From Anas platyrhynchos (taxonomy: Eukaryota; Chordata; Aves; Anseriformes; Anatidae), in assembly GCF_047663525.1 (NCBI RefSeq), contig NC_092591.1, positions 26,073,001 through 26,137,000 on the forward strand: 64,000 bases of DNA, read 5' to 3'. Position numbers and translations under genes: made by a program. Below, piece after piece: positions 1 through 13,552 of the stretch; position 1 is the first letter of the stretch; the number at the start of each line of letters is the position of its first letter. The notes under the pieces were generated by a model that saw only the letters and a program-made list of their open reading frames with translations, made no database searches and was not told the origin of the DNA.

Positions 1-58
1 ACCAAGCATCTCTTGTGCCTCACGCCCACCCCAGCCCTCCCTCAGGCCTGTCCCGATG

Positions 59-72
59 CAGCCATCTGCTGG
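59..72 (-). promoter_or_regulatory. Candidate CTCF site
   Basis: The minus strand reads CCAGCAGATGGCTG, one mismatch from the CTCF core consensus. It adjoins the CR1 copy at 106. Confidence 0.35.
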
Positions 73-105
73 GGCCATGCGGGAGACCATCTCACAAAAA
101 CATCA

Positions 106-510
106 ATCACAGAATCATAGATGGGTTGGGTTGGAAGGGACCTTAAAGACTATCTCATTCCAACCCCTTTGCTCTGGGCAGGAATGTCACCCACCAGACC
201 AGGTTGCCCAGGGTCTCATCCAACCTGGCCTTAAACACTTCCAGGGATGGAGCATCCACAGCTTCTCTGGGCAACCTGGTCCAGTGCCTTACCACCCTCT
301 GAGTGAAAAACTTCTTCCTAACATCTAATCTAAATCTCCCCTCTTTTAGTTTAAAACCATTCTCCCTTGTTCTATCATTATCTAGCTTAGCAAAAAGTTG
401 CTTTCCATCTTTTTTATAAGCACCCTTTACGTACTGAAAAGCTGCAATAAGGTGTCCCCAGAGCCCTCTCTTCTTTAGGCTGAACATCCCCAGCTCTCTC
501 CTTCCACTCA
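106..510 (-). mobile_element. CR1 LINE, 3'-truncated copy
   Basis: The left end is the reverse complement of the CR1 tail (AAGGTCCCTTCCAACCCAAC then ATGATTCTGTGATT). On the minus strand an uninterrupted frame covers the end of the CR1 second ORF, with EGRFRLDVRKKFFTQRVV, HWTRLPREAVDAPSLEVFKA and a final LDETLGNLVW. Homology begins near 510 (RRELGMFSLKKR). The undamaged frame suggests a fairly young insertion. It is 5'-truncated, as is usual for CR1, with no reverse transcriptase core. Confidence 0.92.
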
Positions 511-554
511 CAGAATACAGAAGTCCGCTGTAAGCCCTCAGGTTGGTTGCCAAA

Positions 555-3204
555 CCTCTCTAGATTTACTAATTCACAAACATTTGCTAACACAATAAAA
601 GGGGCAGAGTGCAACTGACAGAACAAGGAAATATTCATCAAATATCATCCTGACTGAACCATGTGGCTACTTGACAGTAAAACTTCACCATCAAGCAGAG
701 ACTGGGACAGGCAGGTTTAAATGAACTGTTTAAGTGAAAGAGAAGGAAAAGGAAAAACATACATAAACAACCCCAAAACCCAGCACCCTGGCAGAGTACC
801 TAGCACTTGTACTGATGCCATCTCCTCCAGGTGAGAAACTGCTGAGGCAAACACGTGTCATCTCCTCCCTCCCTGACCCCCACCACTTGCCCGTAATAGA
901 AGTTAGTTAGCTGCCTTTCCCTGCAGAAGGAGCTTCCCAGGCATTCCCCCAGCCAGCCCAGACAACCATTCTCCTCAGGTCATTGCCAGCTGCTCTGATT
1001 TTGGTTTTGCCACCAGTGCTAGAACCAGGTCTGCTGGTGCCCCTCTGCCACACCACCTCCCAGGAAAGCAGTGACATACTAGCTCCACCTGGGCCACTGA
1101 CCCAAAGGGAAGGCCCCACTCCAGGTGGTCCCTTGGCCTTGCAAACAGCTCCTTGAAGCTTTGGCTCCTCACCTTTTTTTTTTTTTCTTTTTTTTTTTTT
1201 TTTCCCCAACTCTCAAACTGCAGAATTTAATTAAAGGTGGCTCCCTCATCCCTTGAAACAGATAGGCTGCTTGAGCTTTTCCCAACATTTTACAACTTTA
1301 TTTATTTTACAACTCAGAAATGTCCTTAAAAAGCTGCTCAATAAATAAATAAACAAACAAAACTTTAAAGTTTTGTCCCTCAGAGAGGGACAGGTTGCAT
1401 TACCCTGGCCTACCAGCCCATTTCAGCCACCACTTCCCAAAAGGGGTTCTCAGAGGAACAGGGGAGCTCTGGATTTATAGTTCCCAGAAAAGTATTTATC
1501 TTTGTCTTTCTTGACACTCACAGTTAAGCATACAAGGAAATATTATTTTAAACAAAAGACTAGAGTGAAGATAAAGCATACCACAGCATCAACTCACATT
1601 CTGTAAACTACCACAGAACATTTTGTAAAAAAAAATAAATAAATAAATAAAAATAAAAATTTAGATTTCTTTTTGTATGTGATGACAGCTTGCTAGAAAC
1701 TCCTTGCTGGACAAGGCTGCTGTGTTTGAGCCTGTCCCTTACCAAAAACAGTCCATAGAAATCCTGTATGAACTTAAAAAAAAAAAAAATGTGTATGTCT
1801 TCATACACATTTAGACATTTGTGAACGTGATGCTGCTCACTTGTAACATCAGTGTCCTTAACACCAAGGGCAATTTTATGAATAGCAGAAAATGAAAAAT
1901 TGTTTTGCTGATACATTTTTAGTAAATAACATGTCAGTGCTACAATGCCAACTTTGACTATTAAAGTAGTCATTGGATTGTCTCTGAAGTCACTGTTTCT
2001 TACAGCAAATAAAACTTAGGGAACAATCAAATGGTTTAGATGAAAATATGTCATGCTGTCATCATGATAGAGAAGGCAGCCAAACCCATTTAAAATAAAG
2101 CATATGATGCATTCAATACCAAGTACAATTAATAGGCTGTACGCAGGCAGCTGCACCAGACTACCACATGCAGCTTTTAACAACTTGCACCTTCCAAACC
2201 TGGGCCTAGAAGCAAAGCCATCATCATTAGCTGGAGCCAAGCTGGAACCCAGACTAGCCAGTACAGAACGATCTTGCAGAGACCATACTTAGGTGTCTGA
2301 AACTTTTATACTCATTTTCTGTGTCTCTACCTACTGCTTATTAAAAACAGTATTTGTGGGTTGCACAGAGCATCAAACAGCAGTTTGAGGTGATGGACTG
2401 GGAAATTTTGTGGGTTTGCTTGCAAAGTAGAAGAAAATAAAGCATTCAGAAGAATTTGTGTTACATATTTAGTGCTTGAGAAGTTGTTAATTCAGTAATA
2501 AATTAATTTGTTGCCATCCTACTTTAACCAGAATTACTATTTCTGGTTTACTTTAATTTTCCACTTAACCTGGCATTACAAATGGCTTTCCAAGAACGTT
2601 ACCCACCTCCCACTGCAGAACTACCTGCAGTACCAAATCCTGTCTTTTGCTCACAAGTTCTCAGCTGCCCATCCCTCTTCCCTAGCCCTATTTCCCTGCT
2701 CCTGACCCATTATACATCTTTCTTCTGCTCTCTGATGGGTTCTACAAATATCTTCTTTACTGTTTGTGTGCTAAGTCCCGCTCTCAACACGCTCTTGCAG
2801 ATGAAGTCTTGGGTTATGGCCACAGGTCCAAAAACTGCTCTTGGATAGTTTCATACCCCAGATCACTGCTGAGCAACAAATGTATAAGGGCTTTATTTCT
2901 ATTGTGCTAGTCCCCAGTTGGCTGCTGTGTTTAAATGTATGGTTTTATGTTGCAAATTCTAAGTAAACCTACATGCATTGGACCTCCCTCCAAAACCCAA
3001 TAACAAAGATCCACATTTACTGTCAGATAGATACTACTGGAAGATGGAAAGTTAACAGTACACAGAAAAGTCTTGTAAAACCATTAGAGGATTGAATTGT
3101 AATAATTCATAAAATCAGGTTTTATAAATCCTTGGAAAATCAGTATGAAAATTACACTTTAGATAAATCCAAATATATCAAGGTATTTAGGATATCATTA
3201 TATG

Positions 3205-3236
<32 letters not shown>

Positions 3237-4861
3237 CCCATATTCAAGGGCCTTATGTACTGGCCTGGAATAACACCAAATAATAATCATGAGATTGTGA
3301 TTAGGCAAATCTGGCTGTCGAGGCCAAGCTCAGAGACCTGCAGCTGTCCCATGGAGCTATATTGAAGCTTAGAGCTTTTGCTTAGTCTTTAAAGTATTTG
3401 TCCTTAAAAGTCTGATAATAGCTATCATAGCAGACCATGTATTTCCACAATTGTCAAAGTTTTGAGGGCTCTCATATTGGGGATTTTTGTGCTTGTATGC
3501 CTAGATGAAGTCCACATTTAAAGCACACTTCATTTTTTATGCTTTCTTGCTCTCACGATGGGAGGGCTATTCTTATGGCCATTCAGAACAAAATAAAAGA
3601 CGGAGAACTGAGTACATGGCCCAATTTTTAATTATTTTCAATTTAATTTTGTCATATTGAAATGTTTTCTTTTTTAATAAAATACTAACCAAGTCCATCA
3701 CATTTTCTGAAGAAAATCACTGCAGCTTTCATATATTAATGCTCAGTGCAATACCACATATTAAATGGTTATGCTGAAGATATATATTCTATACAATTTC
3801 TTCTGTGTTTAATATAAGAATGGTAGGACAGATAATTCTAGGCAGCAGCACTCAAAATCTGAGCTGTATTTGCAAATACCTTAATACATTAGTGTATCAG
3901 GCAGCTTCTAGTATCCAAGTGATAAACCTTGTAAAGAATTCAGAGGATACAGTGATGTATTAAAATCAATGTGAAAGATGACTTAGAAGAACTTATTATG
4001 GACCAGAAGCACAAAATCAGGTATCCAGGAAGGCAGGGAGGAGGATGTCACAGTTGTTTAAAAGAGAATGACTTCCTTATTGAAATGACAGATTTAGAGA
4101 TTCTGAAGAATAAGTATCAGGATTGGGGCACTCCTGACACATGGGTTACCAACTAGTAGAAGGGCTGAGTATTATGCAGAGGCTATCTAAGCTAGTGGCA
4201 CTAATAGTCTCTCTTTTTAACTGTTAGTTAACATGGTTCATTGTCTCTTTGCCTTGATTATGCATTGCAAATTAACCCCTTCAATGTTGCTTGTAGAAAT
4301 GAACGTTAAAATTAAATGGTCTTATTCAATCATGTGGCAATGTTTGCCCAAATTAGAAGTTGTTCTCTCGACCTCTGAATGTTTAATAAAATGCTAAGCA
4401 AAGTATTATTATCTTTTGTTTGTTCAGAATGACTGTCCCACATCTCTCTCATCTTTCCCACTTTCTGATAACAATTAATAAGCAGTCTGCCCTTTACAAG
4501 CTTACGAAAGCAATTTTACTTTCAAAGGAAATGCACAGCATCCCTCTGCACCTAGAAATGATTAATCCAGCATTTTATCTTCCATTTTCTTTATATATAT
4601 ACATATATATGTATTTTAGACCACACTGTAGTTACTAGTAAGACTAAGCACACATTTCATTCAGTATCAATTTGAAAACTTAAACATACATTTCTATAGC
4701 AAACCTATCACTTGGTACTCAAACATACTTCTAAATATGTGTGTATGTTGTGGATTAAAGCCAACATTTTAATAGATTCCAGAAATGTGAAAAGGAGACA
4801 GTGGTAGACAGACAGACTCCAACACTGTGCTTCAACACTGACTAGGCCAGTCATGGGCAGG
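555..4861. other. Intergenic stretch without a recognised gene
   Basis: This is AT-rich DNA between two CR1 copies, with a T-run at about 1,174-1,203, a T29 run at 3,206 and an (AAAT)n-like patch at about 1,628. No conserved protein frame or RNA gene was seen. Confidence 0.7.
3206..3234 (+). repeat. T29 homopolymer
   Basis: This is an uninterrupted run of 29 T in AT-rich intergenic DNA. Confidence 0.95.
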
Positions 4862-5010
4862 ATTCACAGAATCACAGAATCACAGAATTTCTAGTTTGGA
4901 AGAGACCTCAAGATCATCAAGTCCAACCTCTGACCTAACGCTAACAGTCCCCACTAAACCATATCCCTAAGCTCTACATCTAAACGTCTTTTAAAGACTT
5001 CCAGGGATGT
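4862..5010 (-). mobile_element. CR1 fragment
   Basis: Tandem cacagaatcacagaat units mark the CR1 3' end on the minus strand. They are followed by tttggaagagacctcaagat and catcaagtccaacc, then diverged body sequence with ttccaggga near 5,000. It is an older, shorter copy than the one at 106. Confidence 0.85.
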
Positions 5011-8000
5011 CTATCCAATTCAGAGAACAACTTTCAAACTAAGGTCTACATGTACCTTTCTCACAAAGAGAATCACTTAAAGGAGTCCTCAGAGAACCCA
5101 ACAGATGCATTCCGGTGTCATTCCAACCACAGACACCGTGTTTCATATAAAAAAAATAAAATTAAAATAGTATCTAAAAACAAGGACTTAAACACGGGTG
5201 TCCCAGAACAGTGACGTAACTGCTAATCTCTCTCCTTTTATGTTCAATAGGTTTTTAGAATACTTTGTAACATACACAAAAATCAGGTTTTAGCAGGATA
5301 GATTTTTACTCTAAAACACACATTTTTGGCCTGCTTGTTAAAGCCTTCTACTGGGACACTGATGACTTGGGTTGCAATCTCTTTCTCAAATCAAACAACA
5401 AGGAGATCTGAATGTAGGTTTATACATTCTTCTTGGGAGTCTTGGTTACTGACTGCAAATAGATTAGGGGGGTTTCTCTTTGCTGTTTCTATGAATGCTA
5501 CCTATCACCTTAAAATTTGTATTAAGCCAAAAATAATTCATCAAATTGCACTCAAATTTGCAAAGCTTTTCCTTTCTCTTGAAACTTTCTCAGTGGGGGA
5601 GGAGGGAAGCAGGAGGGAGAAAAACAAAACAAAACAAAACAAAACCTCAACCATAGTAACTATACTATTGGGCATAAAAATTCTCAGTCAAAAATAAGAT
5701 GGTATACACATGTGATAATTTTCAGGTTTGAGAACCATAATTAATACTCAAAAAAGAGTACAAACATCTACTAGCTACAGAAAGGATGCTGCTTAATACT
5801 ACTTTATAGCTTTACCTTAAAACATATTGAAGGATAAAAGGGAATTCTGTTCTTTAGTCTCCTGATCTCATTTTCAGTTATATCACACATAGTTGTTAAA
5901 GACAGTTGTTAAGGAGAAATAAATAAATAAAAATTAAAAAAAAAAATCTGACTTAAATTAGTCCCCAGATTCTCCTTTATTCGTTCCACAATTCTCAATT
6001 ACTGGTAAGACCATAGAATAAAACATATGTGGGAATGCCATAGATCCATTCGATTCTAATTGGGTTTATGGGCACTTGTATGGAGTGTCAAGCATATAAG
6101 CTGCCCCTCTGGGAGTCCAGTAATGGGTGCACAAGAGATCCCATAACATCCAGTACAGAAAACACCTGGCAAGAAGTTAAAAGTGAGCATCCTTTTTAAA
6201 TGACTGCTTTTGCACAAGTCAGGACCCTATACAGTAATGGAAACAAATGGAAAGAAGCAGGGGAAAAATGAGCAGAACCATTTTTGATCAAGGTAATTTT
6301 ATCAAATTTTATACCAGAGGGTAATCACAGGAGATAAGAGTATTTGAATAAGTATAATAGAAGAATTAAATTGATAATGCTGAGCACACATAAAACATAA
6401 AATTGTTTGTGAAGTCACAAGATTTTAAGTAACATAATACCATAACCAGTATATATAAATATATATATATATATAAATAAATGCAAAGTATTTATTGCAC
6501 AATGGCTACAGATATCAAACCAAGTTATCTGAAGACTTAGAAACAGAAGCAATTATTTTTCTAAGGGGATGTGTAAATTGATGTGGCAGCTGCATTAAGA
6601 CACAGGAGGTGGTAGCGTGCTGCCCTCCAGAGACTGGATTGATTGCTTCTGTTACCACTTTCTTATTTTTACTATTAGCAGCAAAACGTTATGTCCTTGC
6701 TTTGCCCTGTGCTCAAACAACTCTGAACAAATTAGTTTTGTGGCATTATAGACTTCACTAGCCACTTTAGGAAAATTAATAATTTTATTTTCTGCTACAG
6801 CTGAAATCTGATTCTAAGTGCAATAAGTAGGTGCAGTGCCTTATGTTTTTCATATTTGGGCATCTGAAATTTCTAATATGTCCACAGTCATCAAAACAAA
6901 TTTGAATATTTATTATTTACTCACACAGAATCACATATCCCCACATACAGTTTGTGTTTACATTTAAGAAAAATTAAACGATAGATGATTGTATCTTACT
7001 TCATCTGACCTGCTTAGCAGCCATCACAAATGTACCATGGTTAGTCTTCTAGCTCATTCTTCCACAGCCTTTCTAGCTGCCTCAGTTCTTGTTTGGATTT
7101 GATATACAAAATCATTGTGTAATGTGGGAAATAAAGTGTTATCTTCAAAAAAAATAGGCCTAGGAAGCTAGAACTCAAATGTTTACAGCTGCTTTGCTGG
7201 CTGTCTTGCCTACATATATTTATTTTTTCATTAAACCTCTCTGATCTTCTCAGTGGAAATCAGTCTCCGGTATCTCCTCCTTTCTGGTCCTCTGCCTTAC
7301 CTGGTTGCCTCTCAAAATAAAGTTTTCCTTTATTTTGGTCTGTTTTTCTCCTCATCTTTTTAACCAAAAATGAACATTCGCAAAGGACTACTTTCTGCTT
7401 CGTATCTTTTCATTGTAACATTCTCTTTGTATTGTCTACTTCAACTCTATGTTTTACAAACCTGAAACCATAGTCTGCATTTAAAATTAATGAAAGTGTG
7501 GAGTTGAATTGCCCACAGTATTTTTCAAGTAATTCTTTCTGCTTTAACATCCTCTTCCCCTCATCATCCCTCTTCACCTCTACATCCACATGCTTCTCGT
7601 TTTCTCTATGAGGTCTCTAAGGCTAGGTCTGTCTTGTCTTGATTTTGGTTAAAAAAAAAAAAAAAGACACAAAAATAAACAGAAACCCTGGTAGAGAGTA
7701 TTTGCTGTATGGTATTATAATGTCAAGGAAAGAAAATGACTCATTTCTCTTCTGTCCTCCATCTTCAATCAAAATGCAAATTTGTTATTTACAACAAGCT
7801 GAGAGCTTGTCATACTGTCCTCTGTATTTTGAAGACAGAAGAAGCGATCTAGAAAACAAAGGGTTAGATTTGTGGGAGATTGATTACAAGGCAAGTTTAC
7901 ATCTTCTGGGTACATACAGTTCATTCCGAGCAGATTGCCCCTGAAGTGGGTGGGAAATGAGGTGCAGGAAATATAAGGTGAAGTTGAACGTATGTGGTTA

Positions 8001-8822
8001 ACTGTAGGTGCAGGGACGTTTAGCACCTGTACAATTTCTGAGTGATATTTTCACAAGGTTGAAGATAAAGAACCATACAGGTAAATAGAAAACACATATC
8101 CCCAGCAGTTCATCAAATTAGAAAAGTCAATACTTGAGCTCACAACATACATTTGAGGTGCAGAATGCTTCTCACAGCACTACTGTTAATCTGCATGAAG
8201 AAACATAATCTCGTGCCCAAGGATTCTAGGGAGAGCACACAAAGATGCAAAGACAGGGGTAGTCTTGCATACTGTCATAATTCAAAACCAGCCAAGGGCT
8301 TTCAAACCACTGATCCAAATCAGACCACTTTAGCTTTAGCCCAGTAAAGAGCTCATATAGAGCCAGCTCCCACTGGCCTTTTTTCCTTAACCCTAAGAAG
8401 AGGAGGTCTCACTACCTGGTGTCTGACCGGCTTAACAGAGTAGTTTTAATGATCACAACCACGAGCTGTTTGTGTCATCAGGTATAAGTTAGAACCAAAA
8501 CAAAAAATAGAAACAAATACTTTGGATTCACTGGCAAACCTCAGTGAAAATCCTCTTTCAACAGGACACAATTGTAATGTGGCACATCTTTGTTATTTAG
8601 GAGTGACACACACAGCATCTGCCACTTCCCATTTCAACCTTGCTGCTTTGTAGTCAATGTTTGAAAGAGATCGCTCCCTTTATCAAAAACCATACGCACA
8701 AACCAACAGCAGAAGTTTAATTCAGCACTTCAGTCATGACTAGCCGCCACTTCTCAGGTATAAACATACAAATTCATATATGCTGTACATGTCTATATAT
8801 GACTGATACACACTAGGATTAT
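5011..8822. other. Intergenic stretch without a recognised gene
   Basis: The region contains an (AAAAC)n patch at about 5,621-5,645, a (TA)n run at 6,451 and A-runs. The open frames are short and match nothing recognisable. Confidence 0.7.
6451..6482 (+). repeat. (TA)n-rich microsatellite
   Basis: This is an imperfect alternating AT run with AAAT interruptions. Confidence 0.85.
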
Positions 8823-9290
8823 ATGCATGCCTCCGAGCAACCTGCAGTGGTGACTACCCCAACTGCAGGCCACCCCAGCACCAACCAGGCTCCGTGTGAG
8901 CCGGGTCCCAGGCCAGGGCCTGGCAGGCTGGTGCAGGCCTGCATGCAGGTGAGGGTGGCCCAGGCCTGCGGGAAGGGCGCTCTCATGGCAGTAGGTGTCC
9001 CCTTTTCAGCTCAGTAATCAAATCGGTTTGACTGGTCGATGTCCGCCTTTGTCCGGCGCTGACCTACATGTTCTGCCGAGGGACATCTTTGTCTCACTTT
9101 TCTTTGGTCACCGAGTTCATGGACCTCAATAGGCTGCGGCTCGCAGTCCATTAACAAGGGTTCTCAGCGCGGCCCGGGCCACCCAGGAGCCCCGGTGCAT
9201 GTTCTCACTGAATGGCTTCACTGGTGGCCCATTCAAATGCGCTAATGTCGGAAAAAAGGGTTGAATGGAGGAGCCAATGTACACCATTGC
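8823..9290. promoter_or_regulatory. CpG-rich island-like element in the gene-poor flank
   Basis: This block of about 450 bp is clearly richer in G+C and CpG (cggtttgactggtcgatgtc, tccggcgctgacc, tcagcgcggcccgggcc) than the AT-rich DNA on either side. It has three CTTTGT/CTTTGG SOX/TCF-like words between 9,040 and 9,110. No gene, CR1 or promoter partner was recognised. A distal enhancer or orphan CpG island is possible. Confidence 0.4.
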
Positions 9291-11014
9291 TCAGGCAAAG
9301 TGACTGCAGCCTCCAACAAAGCCTCCCCTGTGGCGATGTTAAGCAGAGTTATCAATAGTGCTAAGGCAGAGCAAGAACTAATGCTCCAATCATGTCATCA
9401 ACAGGTGGCACAGATGCAGCCACTTCAATGCAGAAATCACAGGGCAACATTTCCTGGTAATTCTCTCCTCTTTCCAGTGCTAACATACAGAAAAATGTGC
9501 AGATGTCATGTGGCTTTCTTGTAGTGTGTCAGACCCCCTTGAACTGCGCTCCAAAGGACTTTTTTGTTTCCAATTTCTTTTACTATTCACACCAACTGTA
9601 GGCAATGTTAAAGTCTCATTTTGCGTAAAGCAGAAGACTTGGTTTTAAGGTACACATAAATAATTTTCTGTAGTTTTCCCTTAGCTGCATGAATGGGTAT
9701 TGCGACCAAGAAAAGGAACCATTTCAATATGCACAATACTGGACACATTCTTATACCATTTCATTAATTCTTTAAGGAGCACACTAAGTTATTTCAATTT
9801 ATTTTAAATCAAATTATCGTTGAACTCACATCAACTGCGAACACAATTATCTTTTCAGTTCAGTACTATGTCCACCTCCAAGATTTTTGGGGAAAATAGG
9901 GCACAGTAAAAACAGGGCTCATAACAATTCTGAATGCAACATCTATACAATGTGAATTTGAAAAACACATTTGAGGCAAAGAACTGCCACAGTTTCTGGC
10001 TCTAATTAACTCATTGTTTTTGCAATGGATTTCCATTGCTGTGCTCATAGTAGGTGGTAAATGTGCAGCAGGAGGGTAGTAACCATCTCCACAAATGTAA
10101 CTTCAGAGGAAAATGGACACCCTCCTCTGTTAGGCTTGAAGACTTGCATTAATTTTCAAACTATTAATATGAGACAAAAGTGGAGGAAAAAAAGCTCTAC
10201 GGAAAATTCCCCTGCCAGGAGAAATCCCAGCACTCCAGAAGGCTGAGATAGGACTCCTTCCAAAAGTGATTCCCATAGTCACCAATCTTTCAGGACAAGC
10301 CCCAGGTCGTGGATGCAGACCCCTCACAAGAAAGCTTTCGTGAACTCTGTAACTAACCTGAAACCAAGAACCACAGCTGGAATGGGTCCCACAAAGACAC
10401 AGGAGAAACTACACCAGTGCTCTAGGTCTTTATGCTACAGGGCATTGGTTAAATGGAATTCCCAGATGATTTTAGGAAGCAAATTGAGCCCCGTGCTACA
10501 AAGGTGAGAGGAAAAATTCCCTTTGGTTTCTAGCAGTCCAACCTGGAGAAGAAAAAAAAAAAAAAAAAAGAAAAAGAAAAGGAGAAAAGACAAACAAACA
10601 TACAAACTGAACAACAACAACAAAAAATTCTTATTCAGACTTGGGCTATTGTTTGAATATCCTGCTTACCAGCAGGGAACAACTTCTTTAGATAGACAGG
10701 AGAGAAACTGTGGGCCAGAAGCATGAACTATCAATAGTCAGTGCACAAATGACAGGTTTAACATTCCTCCAGTTCAATGCAAAGAATATCCGCTTTAATG
10801 ACAAATAGAGTTGATAAAATAAGATTTTCATTGCCATCAGGTAGGTTTACTGTCAGAAGGGGTTAGTTTTTTCCTAGCTGCTCTAACTTCTTATAAATCT
10901 ATTAATGTGTATACAGAATACTGAACCAAGATTTCAGTTTATTTGTTTGTTCAGTTGTCTGCATGTGATCTACATTGTTTATTGATAGCTACTTTAGTCA
11001 TACATAATTTGTAT

Positions 11015-11122
11015 GGAAGGAAGGAAGGAAGGAAGGAAGGAAGGAAGGAAGGAAGGAAGGAAGGAAGGAAGGAAGGAAGGAAGGAAGGAAGGAAGGAAGG
11101 AAGGAAGGAAGGAAGGAAGGAA
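11015..11122 (+). repeat. (GGAA)27 microsatellite
   Basis: This is a perfect tetranucleotide array of 27 GGAA units (108 bp) with no interruption, ending in aaagaaaac. It opens long pseudo-coding frames on both strands (GRKE and SFLP repeats) that are not genes. Confidence 0.97.
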
Positions 11123-13511
11123 AGAAAACACCTAGTAATACACAGTGGTAACATTTTCATATAATCATTAAACCAACCTGGCTCTGAGATGTGTGATTAT
11201 TCATTAAAAACAAGAGAATGCCTGTACTGAAAAGCGAGCTTTTGCTTTAAACTCTACAAAACCCTAGAGAAACAACTGTAAGACAGAAATGAGCCCTTTA
11301 TAGATACCTACCCATTACAGCAGATTTTCCATGACCCTTTCCATGAGAGTTTATGGAGTAGTGAATCACCAAACACGTTAGCATTCTTTCTCTGAGTTTT
11401 TGAAAGATGGAAGTAGAAGCAAAAGGATATCCTGATAAAATAAATGTTTTCCCTATTTCTTTGCAAATTGTTACAAATTGTTTTCAGCTTCACATCCAGC
11501 ATACAAAATTTCTAGCATATTTCACAGATTGTCCAAAAAGGGGTCTAACCTGCAGAATTCAGGAACCCTTTGAATCCTGTATTTATCTTCAGTCTGTGCT
11601 TTGTAGTAATTTTCATTATAACTGTAACTGAACAGAGATTTATATTTTAAAAAAATAATACTTTTTTTTTCATATTTCCATCTTAAATGCAACTAAACTA
11701 TTATTTTTTTTTTAATTTCAAGTTAATTTGCCCCAAGCAAACCTGCTTTTAGTTAGCACAGAATCAGCTGCTTTTCATTATTTTCCTCTTCTTTCATTCT
11801 GTACGCTTATGACTTAAAGCTCAGCAGATCCCTGTGGACCTTTAAACTGTGAAGTGGGAAAGAAACTCCTGCTGCTTTGCATGACTTAGTCTTTACTGCC
11901 TTTATAAACATGAACAAAAAACGAAGGACCAAAATGCAGACTGCAGTAATTTCGCAGCTAGCCTTCTCCTTCCACATCTGATATTCTCCATGTCTAAAAG
12001 CAGCACCTCTGCGCTGCTGCCCTGCACAGCTGACAAGAGTCAGCGATCTGGTGCCTGGCCCAGGGGTGTGACCAGAGGCCATGGCTCCCAGATGGCAGCA
12101 CAACAACTTTTGCTCTTAAAGGACAGGCCAAAGTGCTTTATATATCCATATTTATACTCAGAATGCAATAAATAAAAAAATATTCCTATAAATATCAGTA
12201 GCTCTTGATTGTTTTTTTTTAAATGTTAGGATTTACAATGCTGACTATTGTTCCTTCCTATTTCATTCAGGTGTTCTCACTAGGTTTTCTAGTCACAGGA
12301 GATGCAATGAGGACTAGAGGTTCATACGTGTAAGGCCTCATCCCTACAGGCATATTTTATATACCTTCCTGTTTACACTTAGAGAAGTAATTAATTTGAC
12401 TAAACAGTCTTTGGCTAAAACAAATCTTTAATATGCTTTTTGGTGTTATGCATACATGGATGGAGGATCCAAATATAACACAGGATCATTTTCTGAAATA
12501 CTACTTAGTACCTTGAAAAGATGGGACAATAAAAGACCAAGATTAGAATAACTGTATTTTAAACTTTAAAGCTGGCTTTTAAAATTGCTCCATTTCCAAT
12601 GAGAAGTGGCAATTTCAGTTCTCCACAGTGTAATACTTAGCACTGTGTAAGGAAAAGTTTGGTGCCTTACAAATTCTTTAGTAGGTACATCAACTATTTC
12701 ATATCTAGGTATTTAGGTAATGGTAAGAAATGTTGGCATTTCAGGATAGAGTAGCCAATGTATTTGGCTCCAGCTACTCTGTCCTGCACAAGTTAAAGAT
12801 GGGAGTGAACAGCAACTCTCTCACTGGTGCTAGAAGATAGCAAGCACTGCCAGTTTTCCTTAGGTCAGTAAACCAGCCAGGCAAGGCAAGAGCCCTTCTC
12901 ATTTCTTATAATCCACCAAATGTTCGCATAAAACCAGAGAGTGTGAGAACCTCATGAGGATCAAAATTTGGAACAGCATCTGATAGCAGAGATCCTCAGC
13001 TATACTTGCAGAGGAGCCCTCCCTACCTCCTCTCTCCCACTCCCATGCAGGCGCTATAAAAATATCCATCACAGGGCAGGCAGAAAGAGAGATAGTATAG
13101 GGAAGGGAACACTGTGGCTGTGACCTCTGCTTTTTGAAGTATGATTCTCTTTCTTCTTGTCCCCCTTTATCCCAGTGCATTCTGCAACTTCTGTGCTACC
13201 TTCCGCCCCCTGCAGTGTATAAGATTTCCTTAATCATCTCTTCCTGCAGTGCTCAGGAGGGCTGAGAGAGCTGTGAGGACCTCCTTTTCTGTCTTCCACC
13301 CACCCCACACACAAACACACTCCCACCTTCTCCTCATGGAGTGCAGCAGCAGCCTGTGCTTTTAAAATGCAAGAACTTGAACCAACCCCCCCCCCCCCTT
13401 TTTTTCTTTTTATTTTTGCCCTAGTCACTTAACAACACAGAGCAGAGAAAGAAAGAACAGGAGCTTGAATATGTGCCAAAATACTGAGATATTGCTGTGA
13501 AATCATAAAAA

Positions 13512-13552
13512 TGCAGGGCTGAAATAGACTTCAAGAGGTCATCTAACGCAGC
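13512..13552 (-). mobile_element. Possible old CR1 remnant
   Basis: The stretch gaaatagacttcaagaggtc, then atctaa, resembles the CR1 3' region in reverse orientation. It is short and diverged. Confidence 0.3.

Noticed and set aside
155..553. 132-codon minus-strand frame as a host gene
   Set aside because: The sequence is the C-terminal end of the CR1 retroposon ORF, annotated as a mobile element.
10943..11164. Frames encoding GRKE and SFLP repeats
   Set aside because: Entirely produced by the (GGAA)27 array.
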